From positions 64,001-119,411 of IMG/VR virus record IMGVR_UViG_3300009551_000002: a stretch of DNA of 55,411 bases. One strand, written 5' to 3'. The notes under the pieces were generated by a model, which was given only the letters and a program-made list of their open reading frames with translations, did no database searches and had not been told where the DNA came from. The first letter of the stretch is position 1, and every line of letters begins with the position of its first letter. Positions 48,724 to 55,411 of the stretch are shown one piece after another. The DNA is from a virus. Made by a program: the position numbers and the translations under genes.

Positions 48724-49842
48724 ATGAAGACAAAATTGTTATTTCTACCATTTGTACTATTGTTTAGCCTGAATGCACAGACGAAGATCAACGGGAGGCG
48801 CGCTGTCACCGGCAGCGTGAATCCTCAGACTTCTACCTATCAAGTCTTGGCCTCCGACTTTAATAGTCCTTGCGGGGTCATCTCTGTCGCGTCTGGCACG
48901 TTCACAGTCACGCTCGTCGCTTCTGGTTCGCAACCTCCGGCTGGACAGTGCGTGACGATTATCAACTACGGCATAGGTGTATTGACTCTCGCGAGGAGCG
49001 GGCAGAACATCAACGGTGCTGCATCAAACATCGTCGGATCAGCGGGCACGGCGCTCAGTCCCACGGGTTGGACCGTGACGTCGGACGGCACGAACTATAT
49101 CGCAGCGCCTATCGGCGGCAGTGGTGGAGTGTCGATTACTTCCGGCCCCATCGCCTCTCGTCCTGGGTCGCCAGGGAACGCAGGCTCTATGTACTACTGC
49201 ACGGACTCTCCATATACTTACTTGTCTAACGGCTCAACGTGGGACGCTTATATCTTTGGCTATAAAGTCGTCGAGCCTGTAATGGCTAATTTCACACAGG
49301 TAAACGTCGGCCTCAGTACTTTCGACACGACTCACGGAGGCATCCTCTGGTCGGCAGGAACCGCAGGCGGGCATAATGTTCAAGTCCTGACGCAAACAGC
49401 AGGTATCCCTGCGTCCGGCGCTTATTATGTAGATGCTGCTTTTATTGCCTCATTCGGTGCTGGTAATGGAGCCTTCGGTGCCGGTCTAGCTGGCGGACTG
49501 CTCGCGTCAAGTTCATTTGCTTTTGCTGATTGGGGTGGTGAGAATAACTCTCAGTTCGGCATGGCTGCTAAGTTCTATAACACTACCACAAGCTATAACG
49601 GATCTGGTGGTTTTATAAATATGTGGCCCTTAGCTGCCCCACTTGCATGGTTCCGAATGTTTGACGATAGAGTCACAACGAGGACATATTATTACAGCAA
49701 TAACGGGTATCAGTGGTATCAGATCTACTCTGAGCCTAGGACGACACTTTTTACACCCGCATTCGGCACTGTAGCAATAACCAACTTCTCGACAAGCGCT
49801 AAACTGCTGCTACACTTTGTCCATTTTTCTATTCATACCTAA
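48724..49842 (+). CDS. Exported fibre-like protein A (paralogue of 49874), 372 aa
   Basis: Signal peptide MKTKLLFLPFVLLFSLNAQ, then a domain beginning GRRAVTGSVNPQTSTYQVLA that closely matches the gene at 49874 for about 100 residues. The C-terminal 250 residues differ from the paralogue and end in a distinct beta-rich domain. This is the pattern of a duplicated, then diversified, receptor-binding protein. Confidence 0.6.
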   Translation: MKTKLLFLPFVLLFSLNAQTKINGRRAVTGSVNPQTSTYQVLASDFNSPCGVISVASGTFTVTLVASGSQPPAGQCVTIINYGIGVLTLARSGQNINGAASNIVGSAGTALSPTGWTVTSDGTNYIAAPIGGSGGVSITSGPIASRPGSPGNAGSMYYCTDSPYTYLSNGSTWDAYIFGYKVVEPVMANFTQVNVGLSTFDTTHGGILWSAGTAGGHNVQVLTQTAGIPASGAYYVDAAFIASFGAGNGAFGAGLAGGLLASSSFAFADWGGENNSQFGMAAKFYNTTTSYNGSGGFINMWPLAAPLAWFRMFDDRVTTRTYYYSNNGYQWYQIYSEPRTTLFTPAFGTVAITNFSTSAKLLLHFVHFSIHT

Positions 49843-49873
49843 AATCCCGCTCGGTGAACAATTAAAGGAGCCT

Positions 49874-50971
49874 ATGAAAAAGATACCTAGCCTACTGCTT
49901 ATGTTATCCGTCTCTTTGCTCGCTCAGCAAAGAACAGTAGTCGGCAGACGTGCCTATAGTGGGAGCGTCAATCCACAGACCACAACATATCAAGTTCTCG
50001 CATCGGACTTCAATGCACCGTGTGGTACGATACCAGTTGCTTCCGGGACGTTCACAATTACACTTGTGGCGAGCGTGTCACAACCTCCGGCAGGTCAATG
50101 CCTCGACATCATCAACTATGGTCCGGGAGTGTTGACGGTCGCGAGGAGCGGCCAGAACATCAATGGTGGGACAGCTTCGCTGTCTATTATTGCGGGATCG
50201 GCTACTGCTCCAACCGGCGTTCACATCTTGTCGAACGGCGTCGATTATATTGCCAGTGGTTGGGGAGCCCCGCCCGCCAATTCCATACTTCCCCCAGTAG
50301 CGTTTGCCAGTATTCCATCGGCCTTGACTGCTGGACGTTTGCAGATGTTCACGGATTCTCCCTACTTTGCCTACGACACCGGGTCTTCCTGGACGTACAT
50401 ACTTAATGGGAGCGGGCAGTTCAACCCATTCGTGCTGGGGAATTTTACAGCAGTGAACCTTAGTACTTCGACGACCACCAATATCGGTGGCGTTATCAAC
50501 ATGCAGGACTCGGAGAGCAATACCCAGTTCCATGGCTACTGCATTGCAGCGCCTGCGACCCCATATACGATCTTTGTTCCGATCACCTACACAATCCAGA
50601 ACGCATCCTTCCCTTCGTTGACGCTTGGTTTTTCGGATGGCACAAAATTTGAAAATATCCGTGTTACAAACATCTCCGGCGGTATTCAAGTTACCGGAGA
50701 CACGTGGAGCACTTCGACGACTGGTGAGGGCAACCTCGGTTCGTTTTTACCTCTCATTGGAGGTATGGTTTCTGGGCTGTCTGTAACCGATAACGGCACC
50801 AATAAAATCTTCAAATGGTACACGGACCCGCATCTTAGTTCTCCGACGACGTATCTGACGGAGACCAGAACTACGTTTTTGACAGCAACTCAGTGGTGTA
50901 TAGGCATCACAAGTAATGGAAATGGAGCATCGCTCGTTAATGCGACCTTCCTGGGTTATCAGCAGCAATAG
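49874..50971 (+). CDS. Exported fibre-like protein B (paralogue of 48724), 365 aa
   Basis: ATG 49874 follows AAAGGAG. Signal peptide MKKIPSLLLMLSVSLLAQ, then a domain starting GRRAYSGSVNPQTTTYQVLA, about 75% identical by eye over 90 residues to the preceding gene, then a divergent C-terminal domain ending in TATQWCIGITSNGNGA. The tandem pair may give alternative receptor ends or be independent exported proteins. Confidence 0.6.
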   Translation: MKKIPSLLLMLSVSLLAQQRTVVGRRAYSGSVNPQTTTYQVLASDFNAPCGTIPVASGTFTITLVASVSQPPAGQCLDIINYGPGVLTVARSGQNINGGTASLSIIAGSATAPTGVHILSNGVDYIASGWGAPPANSILPPVAFASIPSALTAGRLQMFTDSPYFAYDTGSSWTYILNGSGQFNPFVLGNFTAVNLSTSTTTNIGGVINMQDSESNTQFHGYCIAAPATPYTIFVPITYTIQNASFPSLTLGFSDGTKFENIRVTNISGGIQVTGDTWSTSTTGEGNLGSFLPLIGGMVSGLSVTDNGTNKIFKWYTDPHLSSPTTYLTETRTTFLTATQWCIGITSNGNGASLVNATFLGYQQQ

Positions 50972-51035
50972 GCGGCCCGAGGTATAGGCGACGATGTCGT
51001 CTTTTATGACATAATGGAACGGACTCAGGTATCCC

Positions 51036-51500
51036 ATGAATCACAAACTCCTCCTCCTCCTTTTGACGATCGTTGGTTGTTCCGGCCAGCAGGTCTTTCA
51101 GGTGACAGCCAATAACGGCGACGGCACCACCTGTACCGGCGTGCAGAACTCCGGCACCAACGTCAACTTTACCTTGACTTGCGTGGCTATGTTCCAAGGC
51201 AAGCCCACCGGGGTCTACCACATCTATGAAGGCGGTAGCGCGCAGGTGAAGGTCCCCGGCGCTCATACGGTCAGCTTGGGCGACGTGCTCTGTTTGTTCG
51301 GATCTAACCCGACGAACTTCGCGGTCACCTTCCCTCTGCTACCTCCCACCCCTGCCCATAGTCTTGCCTACGACTGTGCAGTGAATCTCAGGAACGCTAA
51401 CGTGGTGGTTGGGAATGCTCCCGGAGTGAGCGGCGTGGTAACATGGACCGCGCTTACCCAACGTAGCTTTCTCTATCGTCTATTTCATCCACGTTCGTAG
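51036..51500 (+). CDS. Small exported lipoprotein-like protein, 154 aa
   Basis: MNHKLLLLLLTIVGCSGQQ has a lipobox-like IVGC, so it may be lipidated at Cys15; a conventional signal cut is also possible. The mature part is beta-rich with cysteines near 33, 50, 86 and 114 that could pair. The last gene before a strong terminator, and in the same run of exported proteins. Confidence 0.55.
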   Translation: MNHKLLLLLLTIVGCSGQQVFQVTANNGDGTTCTGVQNSGTNVNFTLTCVAMFQGKPTGVYHIYEGGSAQVKVPGAHTVSLGDVLCLFGSNPTNFAVTFPLLPPTPAHSLAYDCAVNLRNANVVVGNAPGVSGVVTWTALTQRSFLYRLFHPRS

Positions 51501-51523
51501 GGCATATAAGCGTCTCTTCTAAG

Positions 51524-51556
51524 GCGGGTCAGCTTCGGCTGGCCCGCTATTTTTAT
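51524..51556 (+). terminator. Rho-independent terminator of the tail operon
   Basis: GCGGGTCAGC (51524-51533), TTCG loop, GCTGGCCCGC (51538-51547): 10 pairs with one G-U, then TATTTTTATT. The tetraloop and T-tract are typical. It marks the end of the late region; a canonical promoter follows at once. Confidence 0.9.
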
Positions 51557-51559
51557 TTA

Positions 51560-51588
51560 TTGACATACGTATTCGCGTCGTGTAAGAT
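51560..51588 (+). promoter_or_regulatory. Canonical sigma-70-type promoter
   Basis: TTGACA (51560-51565), 17-nt spacer, TAAGAT (51583-51588). It begins within 4 bp of the preceding terminator and points into the ParB-domain gene, giving a leader of about 75 nt. It is the best-matching promoter in the window and separates this block from the late genes. Confidence 0.8.
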
Positions 51589-51670
51589 TTCATTTACCCG
51601 CCGTTCGTGCAGAGTTTTACCAATAAGTAGTCTTTGTAGTAGATATCGTCGGAATAAGGAGCCCACACCT

Positions 51671-52678
51671 ATGTCCAGACAGATTGTGGCGGAGCACGTC
51701 CGTAGATCGGACCTGCCCACCCTACCTGCTGACCAGATTGTAGTCGTACACAACGAGAACACACGTCTCTATGAACCAGACGTCAGCGATCTCGTAGAAT
51801 CCTTCCTAAAGAACGGCCAACTGATGCCGTGTCTTGTCCGTCCACTCCCAGATGGACGAATCCAACTCGTGGCTGGTTACCGGCGCTGGCTGGCAGCCAT
51901 GGCGATTTCCAAGATGCAGGAGACGGACGGCATCCCTCCCGAGGATCGGTTCAAGCTCGCCGTCGTCGTCCAGAAGATGTCGGCGGTCGAGGCACTAGAT
52001 CGCAACATTATTGAGAACGACCAGCGCAAGAACCTGTCTCCCGTCGAGTACGCGCACGCTATAAGACGCTTACGCATAGCTCATGGATGGCAGGATACCG
52101 AAGGTACACAGAAGCTCGCTCATCTCTTCCGTGGCCCTACCGGCAAACCGCGATCAGCAGCGTGGATTACTTCCATGGAAGATCTACTGTCATTGTCGGA
52201 AGGCGAGCAGTTCGAGGTGCATAAGCACTTCATCACGAGCGGCGAGGAAGGCATCTCCCAGACAGTCGCACAGGTCCTCGCCAAAGTCCCCGAGGGCGAC
52301 CGTGAGAAGACACTCACCGAGGCCCGCGCGGCATCCATGAAGGGCAAGGGCAACCAACCAAGTGCGACCAAAAGTGCATCAGCCGGTAACGCCAGGATCA
52401 GGGTCCGCGATATCTCCACGGCTGCCGGGAAAATCAAAGGCAAGCAGATCAAAGACGTGATCGAGTTCGTCGACGGTTACTTCGACGGCAGCATGGTCAA
52501 CATGCCTCTTCATCAGATGAGCGAAGAGTTTCTCACCCGTATCAAGGCTTACCTGAAAGGTGAAGTTACCGAACTCCAACTCGATAATACGATCATGAAA
52601 ATCGACGGGTGCCTGCACAAGTATTATGCCCGTTACCTCCAGGAAAAGGCGCAGGAAAAGAAGACCGGAAAGCGTTAA
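51671..52678 (+). CDS. ParB/Srx-fold domain protein, 335 aa
   Basis: ATG 51671 with AAGGAG eight bases upstream. N-terminal ParB-type domain: LVESFLKNGQLMPCLVRPL then GYRRWLAAMA (the GxRR motif at about 73-76) and IENDQRKNLSPVEYA. A helical, possibly HTH, middle (about 140-225) and a Lys-rich tail follow. ParB proteins bind CTP and centromere DNA; phage homologues can also be regulators or nucleases. No ParA is visible. The repeat cluster 720 bp downstream is a candidate target. Confidence 0.8.
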   Translation: MSRQIVAEHVRRSDLPTLPADQIVVVHNENTRLYEPDVSDLVESFLKNGQLMPCLVRPLPDGRIQLVAGYRRWLAAMAISKMQETDGIPPEDRFKLAVVVQKMSAVEALDRNIIENDQRKNLSPVEYAHAIRRLRIAHGWQDTEGTQKLAHLFRGPTGKPRSAAWITSMEDLLSLSEGEQFEVHKHFITSGEEGISQTVAQVLAKVPEGDREKTLTEARAASMKGKGNQPSATKSASAGNARIRVRDISTAAGKIKGKQIKDVIEFVDGYFDGSMVNMPLHQMSEEFLTRIKAYLKGEVTELQLDNTIMKIDGCLHKYYARYLQEKAQEKKTGKR

Positions 52679-52692
52679 AACGCAAGCTGGGC

Positions 52693-52731
52693 TTGTGTTG
52701 GAATAGACGTACCCATACAATCGAGGGTACG
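52693..52731 (+). promoter_or_regulatory. Promoter with inverted repeat over the -10 box
   Basis: TTGTGT (52693-52698), 17-nt spacer, TACAAT (52716-52721): the same two boxes and spacing as the promoter at 8170. CGTACCC (52708-52714) and GGGTACG (52725-52731) form a perfect 7-bp inverted repeat centred on the -10 box, a probable operator. Confidence 0.6.
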
Positions 52732-52863
52732 ACTATTTAAGTCTAGCGTTGAGGCGGCTCGTTGTGGAGCGATGCTCGCGGAGGCTGTGCGGCCTGCCGT
52801 TAGTCTATCTTTCCTCGTCAGTCACAGTCAACTAAATAATCGATGAGCTAGGAGTGTGTCTGT
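52732..52863 (+). other. Leader region without a convincing gene
   Basis: About 130 nt between the promoter and ATG 52864. It is G/C-rich and could fold (repeated GAGGCGG and GCGGAGG-like segments), but no terminator or tRNA is visible. A 24-codon ORF starts at 52772 without other support. It may be a long 5' leader or a small RNA. Confidence 0.3.
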
Positions 52864-53031
52864 ATGGATGGAGAACCATCTGAAATCCTCGAAGCGTTCT
52901 GGAGAGACTTCTCGTTTCCTAAAGCTACTCGTGCTGACGTTGGGGAACAGTCGGTGACCCTCTACAACGAAGACGGCAGTCTGCATTCCATGATGACGCG
53001 CAGCACGTGGGACAGGATGCTGAATGACTAA
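52864..53031 (+). CDS. Small hypothetical protein, 55 aa
   Basis: ATG 52864 preceded by AGGAG about ten bases upstream. An acidic N-terminal helix (PSEILEAFWRDF) and a C-terminal beta hairpin-like segment (SVTLYNEDGSLHSMMT). It overlaps the next gene by 8 nt. No family recognised. Confidence 0.5.
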   Translation: MDGEPSEILEAFWRDFSFPKATRADVGEQSVTLYNEDGSLHSMMTRSTWDRMLND

Positions 53032-53407
53032 ACCGAGGATGTTCTACTTCGGCCCGTGGGATCAGGCCGGTCATCACATGCGCTCTGCTGATCGCCCAAC
53101 GGATCGCTCCATGGAACTCGAAGAGCGCCGCGCGGAATCGAACTTCACAAGAACGAATCCGTGGGGCTGTCACGTCGATGGGCAACTCTGCTCTAAGAAC
53201 ACCACGGAAGGCTTGGCGTTGATCTATCACAAAGGTGGTTGGACAGCGATGTCGTTCTGGGATTACACCATCGATACTCGGCCCGGCTCCCACAGCACCT
53301 ACCTTGCCGAGGGCACCTTTACCTTCGAGGAGATGGTCGAGATGGCTAAGTCCAGGTTCGCCGAGCGGTGGTCGAAAATGGCGTTCAAGGTCGAACTCGT
53401 TTCCTAA
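53024..53407 (+). CDS. Hypothetical protein of a phage-typical pattern, 127 aa
   Basis: The sequence MFYFGPWDQAGHHM, then NPWGCHVDGQLC and GWTAMSFWDYTIDTRPGSHS, is a distinctive aromatic/His-rich pattern resembling widely distributed phage proteins of unknown role. Its 3' end (53394-53407) is the first half of repeat A of the cluster, so the coding sequence and the repeat overlap. Soluble; no membrane segment. Confidence 0.6.
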   Translation: MTKPRMFYFGPWDQAGHHMRSADRPTDRSMELEERRAESNFTRTNPWGCHVDGQLCSKNTTEGLALIYHKGGWTAMSFWDYTIDTRPGSHSTYLAEGTFTFEEMVEMAKSRFAERWSKMAFKVELVS

Positions 53408-53571
53408 ATCGCAGGTAGTATATAACTATGCCATTGAAAACAAACACATTTGAGGCATACTACCTGCAAACAGGGAAACGAGTTAGACGTTTTGAACTTG
53501 TTACCCAAATCGCAGAAGGTATCTATTTATATATATTAAATATATACTTCCTGCGATTTAGGCAACGAGTT
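53394..53571. repeat. Four 28-bp repeats in alternating orientation around an A/T tract (candidate origin or centromere)
   Basis: Unit AACTCGTTNCC-N-AAATCGCAGGNAGTAT (28 bp). A, 53394-53421 (+); A', 53457-53484 (-); B, 53495-53522 (+); B', 53544-53571 (-). A and B' differ at 2 of 28 positions; A and A' at 5; A and B at 6. Gaps are 35, 10 and 21 bp. The B to B' gap plus edges (53521-53546) is almost only A and T. No gene lies in 53408-53593. The array abuts an ATPase gene and lies downstream of the ParB-like gene. Confidence 0.85.
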
Positions 53572-53593
53572 GGTTTCGGGGGGTGTTATCACC

Positions 53594-54796
53594 GTGGCTT
53601 ATAAGCCCGACCTGGACCGAATCGTCGATGCTTTCGGGAACCTGTGCATGCCGGACCCTATGGCTGTCCTGGTCACTTACGGGGCAGTCGCGGGGAGTAT
53701 GTTCGAGGGATTCCCGGTTCATCTGTTCTTGATCGCGCCACCGGCATCGGGGAAGAACGAGATCCTCGAACCGCTCTTCGACTTGTACAAGACCTTCCAC
53801 ATATCGACGTTCAACGAGTCTTCTCTGCTTAGCGGCACGCGCCACAAGGAGCGCGCAGCGAATGCTACGGGCGGTCTCCTCAAACAGATTGGCGACGGCG
53901 GCTTCGGGCGCTTCATCCTGACCGAGTTCAATAGCGTGCTGGCGATGAACCCGGATAAGCGTAGGGAGGCGCTGGCAGCGCTCCAGAACGTCTGTACCGG
54001 GTTCCTGGACCGTCCGGTCGGCGCAGACGGCGGCGGCGGCCTACACTGGCACGGCAAGGTACAAGTGCTCGCAGCTTGCACGGAATCGATCGAAGAACAT
54101 TTCACAGCACTAGGGAGTGTGGGTGAGCGCTTCATCTATTGCCGCCTGCCAAAGATTGATCGCAAGGGGCATCTCAAGGCAGCAGTCCACAATTCCAGGA
54201 ATGGCTCATCGGCATATTGGAAGAGAGAACGCAAGAACCTCGTGACAGAGATGTTCAATCGTCTCGAAGTTCCGAAGTGTCCTGAAGATCTAATTACGCC
54301 GTCAGACGAGAGCGCGCTCTCAGCCATGGCTGATTTTTCAAGTTCAGCGCGATCTTCGGTGTCACGCAACTGGAAGAGAGAGATCGAGTACGTGAACGCG
54401 GCGGAAGGCCCTGCGCGTATCTATCAGGCGCTACAACGAACGCTCTGTGGAATGCGTGTAATTGGAGTATCGAACGAAATGTCGTTGCGCTATACGGCTC
54501 GCGTCGCGTTAGGGTCTCTTCCGGGGTTACGGAGAACGATCGTAGCATTGGTTGCCGATGCTGTCTGTCATGATATTGCTGTTACGGTCCCGCTACTCCA
54601 GCAGAAGATCCCATACTATTCTGACTCCACGATTCGCCGGGCACTTGAGGAATTGGAAGTCCACGGCATAATGGAGCGCGTCAATGGCTATCGTGATTAC
54701 TGGGCATTTACGGGGGACTCCTTAGACAATTGGTGTGCCGGATTCGATTTAGAAGACATTGAAGAGATTATCAAAAATCACCGTGGGGCGGTATAA
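53594..54796 (+). CDS. P-loop ATPase with C-terminal winged helix (replication-associated)
   Basis: GTG 53594 is chosen because of the upstream G-rich GGGGGGTG; a TTG at 53570 would start inside repeat B'. Walker A is APPASGKNE (N for S/T, about residues 56-64), Walker B-like FILTEFNSVLAM near 110. Helical C-terminal domain ends with a winged helix (TIRRALEELEVHGIMERVNG at about 346-365). The layout resembles P-loop proteins encoded near phage replication genes. 400 residues. It may load the helicase or melt the adjacent origin; inference. Confidence 0.65.
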   Translation: MAYKPDLDRIVDAFGNLCMPDPMAVLVTYGAVAGSMFEGFPVHLFLIAPPASGKNEILEPLFDLYKTFHISTFNESSLLSGTRHKERAANATGGLLKQIGDGGFGRFILTEFNSVLAMNPDKRREALAALQNVCTGFLDRPVGADGGGGLHWHGKVQVLAACTESIEEHFTALGSVGERFIYCRLPKIDRKGHLKAAVHNSRNGSSAYWKRERKNLVTEMFNRLEVPKCPEDLITPSDESALSAMADFSSSARSSVSRNWKREIEYVNAAEGPARIYQALQRTLCGMRVIGVSNEMSLRYTARVALGSLPGLRRTIVALVADAVCHDIAVTVPLLQQKIPYYSDSTIRRALEELEVHGIMERVNGYRDYWAFTGDSLDNWCAGFDLEDIEEIIKNHRGAV

Positions 54797-54797
54797 T
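54768..54797 (+). promoter_or_regulatory. Promoter-like sequence before the helicase
   Basis: TTATCA (54768-54773), 18-nt spacer, perfect TATAAT (54792-54797). It lies at the end of the preceding gene, and ATG 54806 is 8 nt after TATAAT without a strong Shine-Dalgarno, so a leaderless message is possible. Confidence 0.5.
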
Positions 54798-54805
54798 AAA
54801 TAGGC

Positions 54806-55411
54806 ATGTCTACTCTTGTAGAAGAAATCGTCCCCCAGGAATTGGGCATAGATCCGATACGCTTCCCCGGATGGCGTCCCGGCCAATACCAAATCTTCAT
54901 GGACACGATGGATTGCCAGACGCGGTTCAGTGGTCATTGCGCGCCGTGCGGTTTCGGCAAGTCACTCTGCATGATCTGCTACGCACTAACGACCGGATCG
55001 CGAACATTGATCCTCACGCCGTTCAAGGGACTGCAAGATCAGTTAGGCAAAGAGTTCCCCGACACTGTCACGGACCTCAAAGGCAAAGCCAACTACTACT
55101 GCATGACGATGCAGACCAACTGCGAGATGGGCGCTCCACGGTGCGATGTGCGGAACTCGATCATGGGTGCCGGGCTATGCGATCACAAAGCAGCTACCAA
55201 TCGCGCAATACACGCTGACATCGTCGTCACCAACTATTCGTGTTGGTTCCATCAGATGTACGGCCAGGGCATCGGCGAGTTTGACACGATCATCATGGAC
55301 GAGGCGGATGCGGCAGAGAGCGCGTTGAGCGAGTTCCTGTCGTTCTCTCTATCATCCAAGGAAGCGTTAGGAGACTCCGGCAAGAATCGCGCGCCGCATT
55401 GGAATGATCCC
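54806..55411 (+). CDS. SF2 helicase, DinG/XPD-like (partial, runs off the window)
   Basis: Frame open from ATG 54806 to the last base with no stop; 202 residues are seen. Walker A is APCGFGKS (about 50-57) and DEAD-type Walker B IIMDEAD (about 153-159). Between them lie clustered cysteines (NYYC, TNC, RCD, GLC at about 99-130), the spacing of the Fe-S domain in XPD/DinG helicases. It would unwind DNA for replication or recombination. The Fe-S assignment is inference from Cys spacing. Confidence 0.8.
   Translation, partial: MSTLVEEIVPQELGIDPIRFPGWRPGQYQIFMDTMDCQTRFSGHCAPCGFGKSLCMICYALTTGSRTLILTPFKGLQDQLGKEFPDTVTDLKGKANYYCMTMQTNCEMGAPRCDVRNSIMGAGLCDHKAATNRAIHADIVVTNYSCWFHQMYGQGIGEFDTIIMDEADAAESALSEFLSFSLSSKEALGDSGKNRAPHWNDP

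Noticed and set aside
52772-52846. 24-codon ORF in the leader before 52864
   Set aside because: Very short, with a poorly spaced GGAG and no recognisable feature.
53394-53571. Reading the repeat cluster as a CRISPR array
   Set aside because: The units alternate in orientation with unequal 10, 21 and 35-bp gaps and no cas gene nearby; CRISPR repeats are direct with uniform spacers.
1-55411. tRNA genes, integrase, attachment site or CI-like repressor
   Set aside because: Intergenic spaces are short and none shows a cloverleaf; no recombinase or CI-type product was recognised. The rest of the genome could still carry them.

Overview
This window is one contiguous piece of a tailed double-stranded DNA phage (or prophage) genome of siphovirus type. 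Almost every gene is on the + strand in tightly packed, mostly 1-8 nt overlapping operons. The structural order is terminase, portal, protease/scaffold, capsid, head completion, tail tube, frameshifted tail chaperones, tape measure, tail tip and fibres. The 1597-residue tape measure implies a tail of roughly 240 nm at about 0.15 nm per residue. No integrase, CI-like repressor, tRNA or CRISPR array is visible. The host is tentatively an Acidobacteriota-like Gram-negative bacterium: there is a PadR regulator, and several signal peptides end in Ala-Gln. This is inference from style, not proof.

Region 1 (1-6567) holds small early or accessory genes: unknown proteins, a lone minus-strand PadR regulator, a short helical protein resembling Acb2/Tad1-type cyclic-nucleotide sponges, a ThyX-family protein with an altered FAD motif, a lipoprotein, a MazG-like protein and a HerA-like ATPase with tandem C-terminal repeats. 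Region 2 (6599-10559) holds a GH25 endolysin, two membrane proteins that are lysis candidates, small zinc-ribbon proteins and a phage peptide deformylase. Several promoters here have inverted repeats over the -10 box.

Region 3 (10556-27193) is packaging and head: TerS, TerL (with a C-terminal zinc ribbon), portal, an XkdF-like protease fused to a His-rich scaffold with two strong internal starts, major capsid, a decoration candidate, then an unusual block of fibre-like genes (20123-25332) before the head-tail connector, gp10-like and tail-terminator genes. Hairpins separate the most highly expressed virion genes. Region 4 (27197-45250) is the tail: tube, G/GT chaperones joined by a -1 frameshift, tape measure, DUF2460, DUF2163/BR0599, NlpC/P60, a 1652-residue J-like tip protein and appendage proteins.

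Region 5 (45302-51500) is a run of fibre-like proteins that carry Sec or lipoprotein signal peptides, including a tandem paralogous pair. It ends at a strong terminator. Region 6 (51560-55411) starts from a canonical promoter with a ParB-domain gene, then two small genes, then a 178-bp cluster of four 28-bp repeats in alternating orientation around an A/T-only stretch, and then a P-loop ATPase and a DinG/XPD-like helicase that runs off the end. The repeat cluster beside replication-type genes is the best candidate for an undescribed replication origin or centromere-like site, and it is the most interesting feature here.
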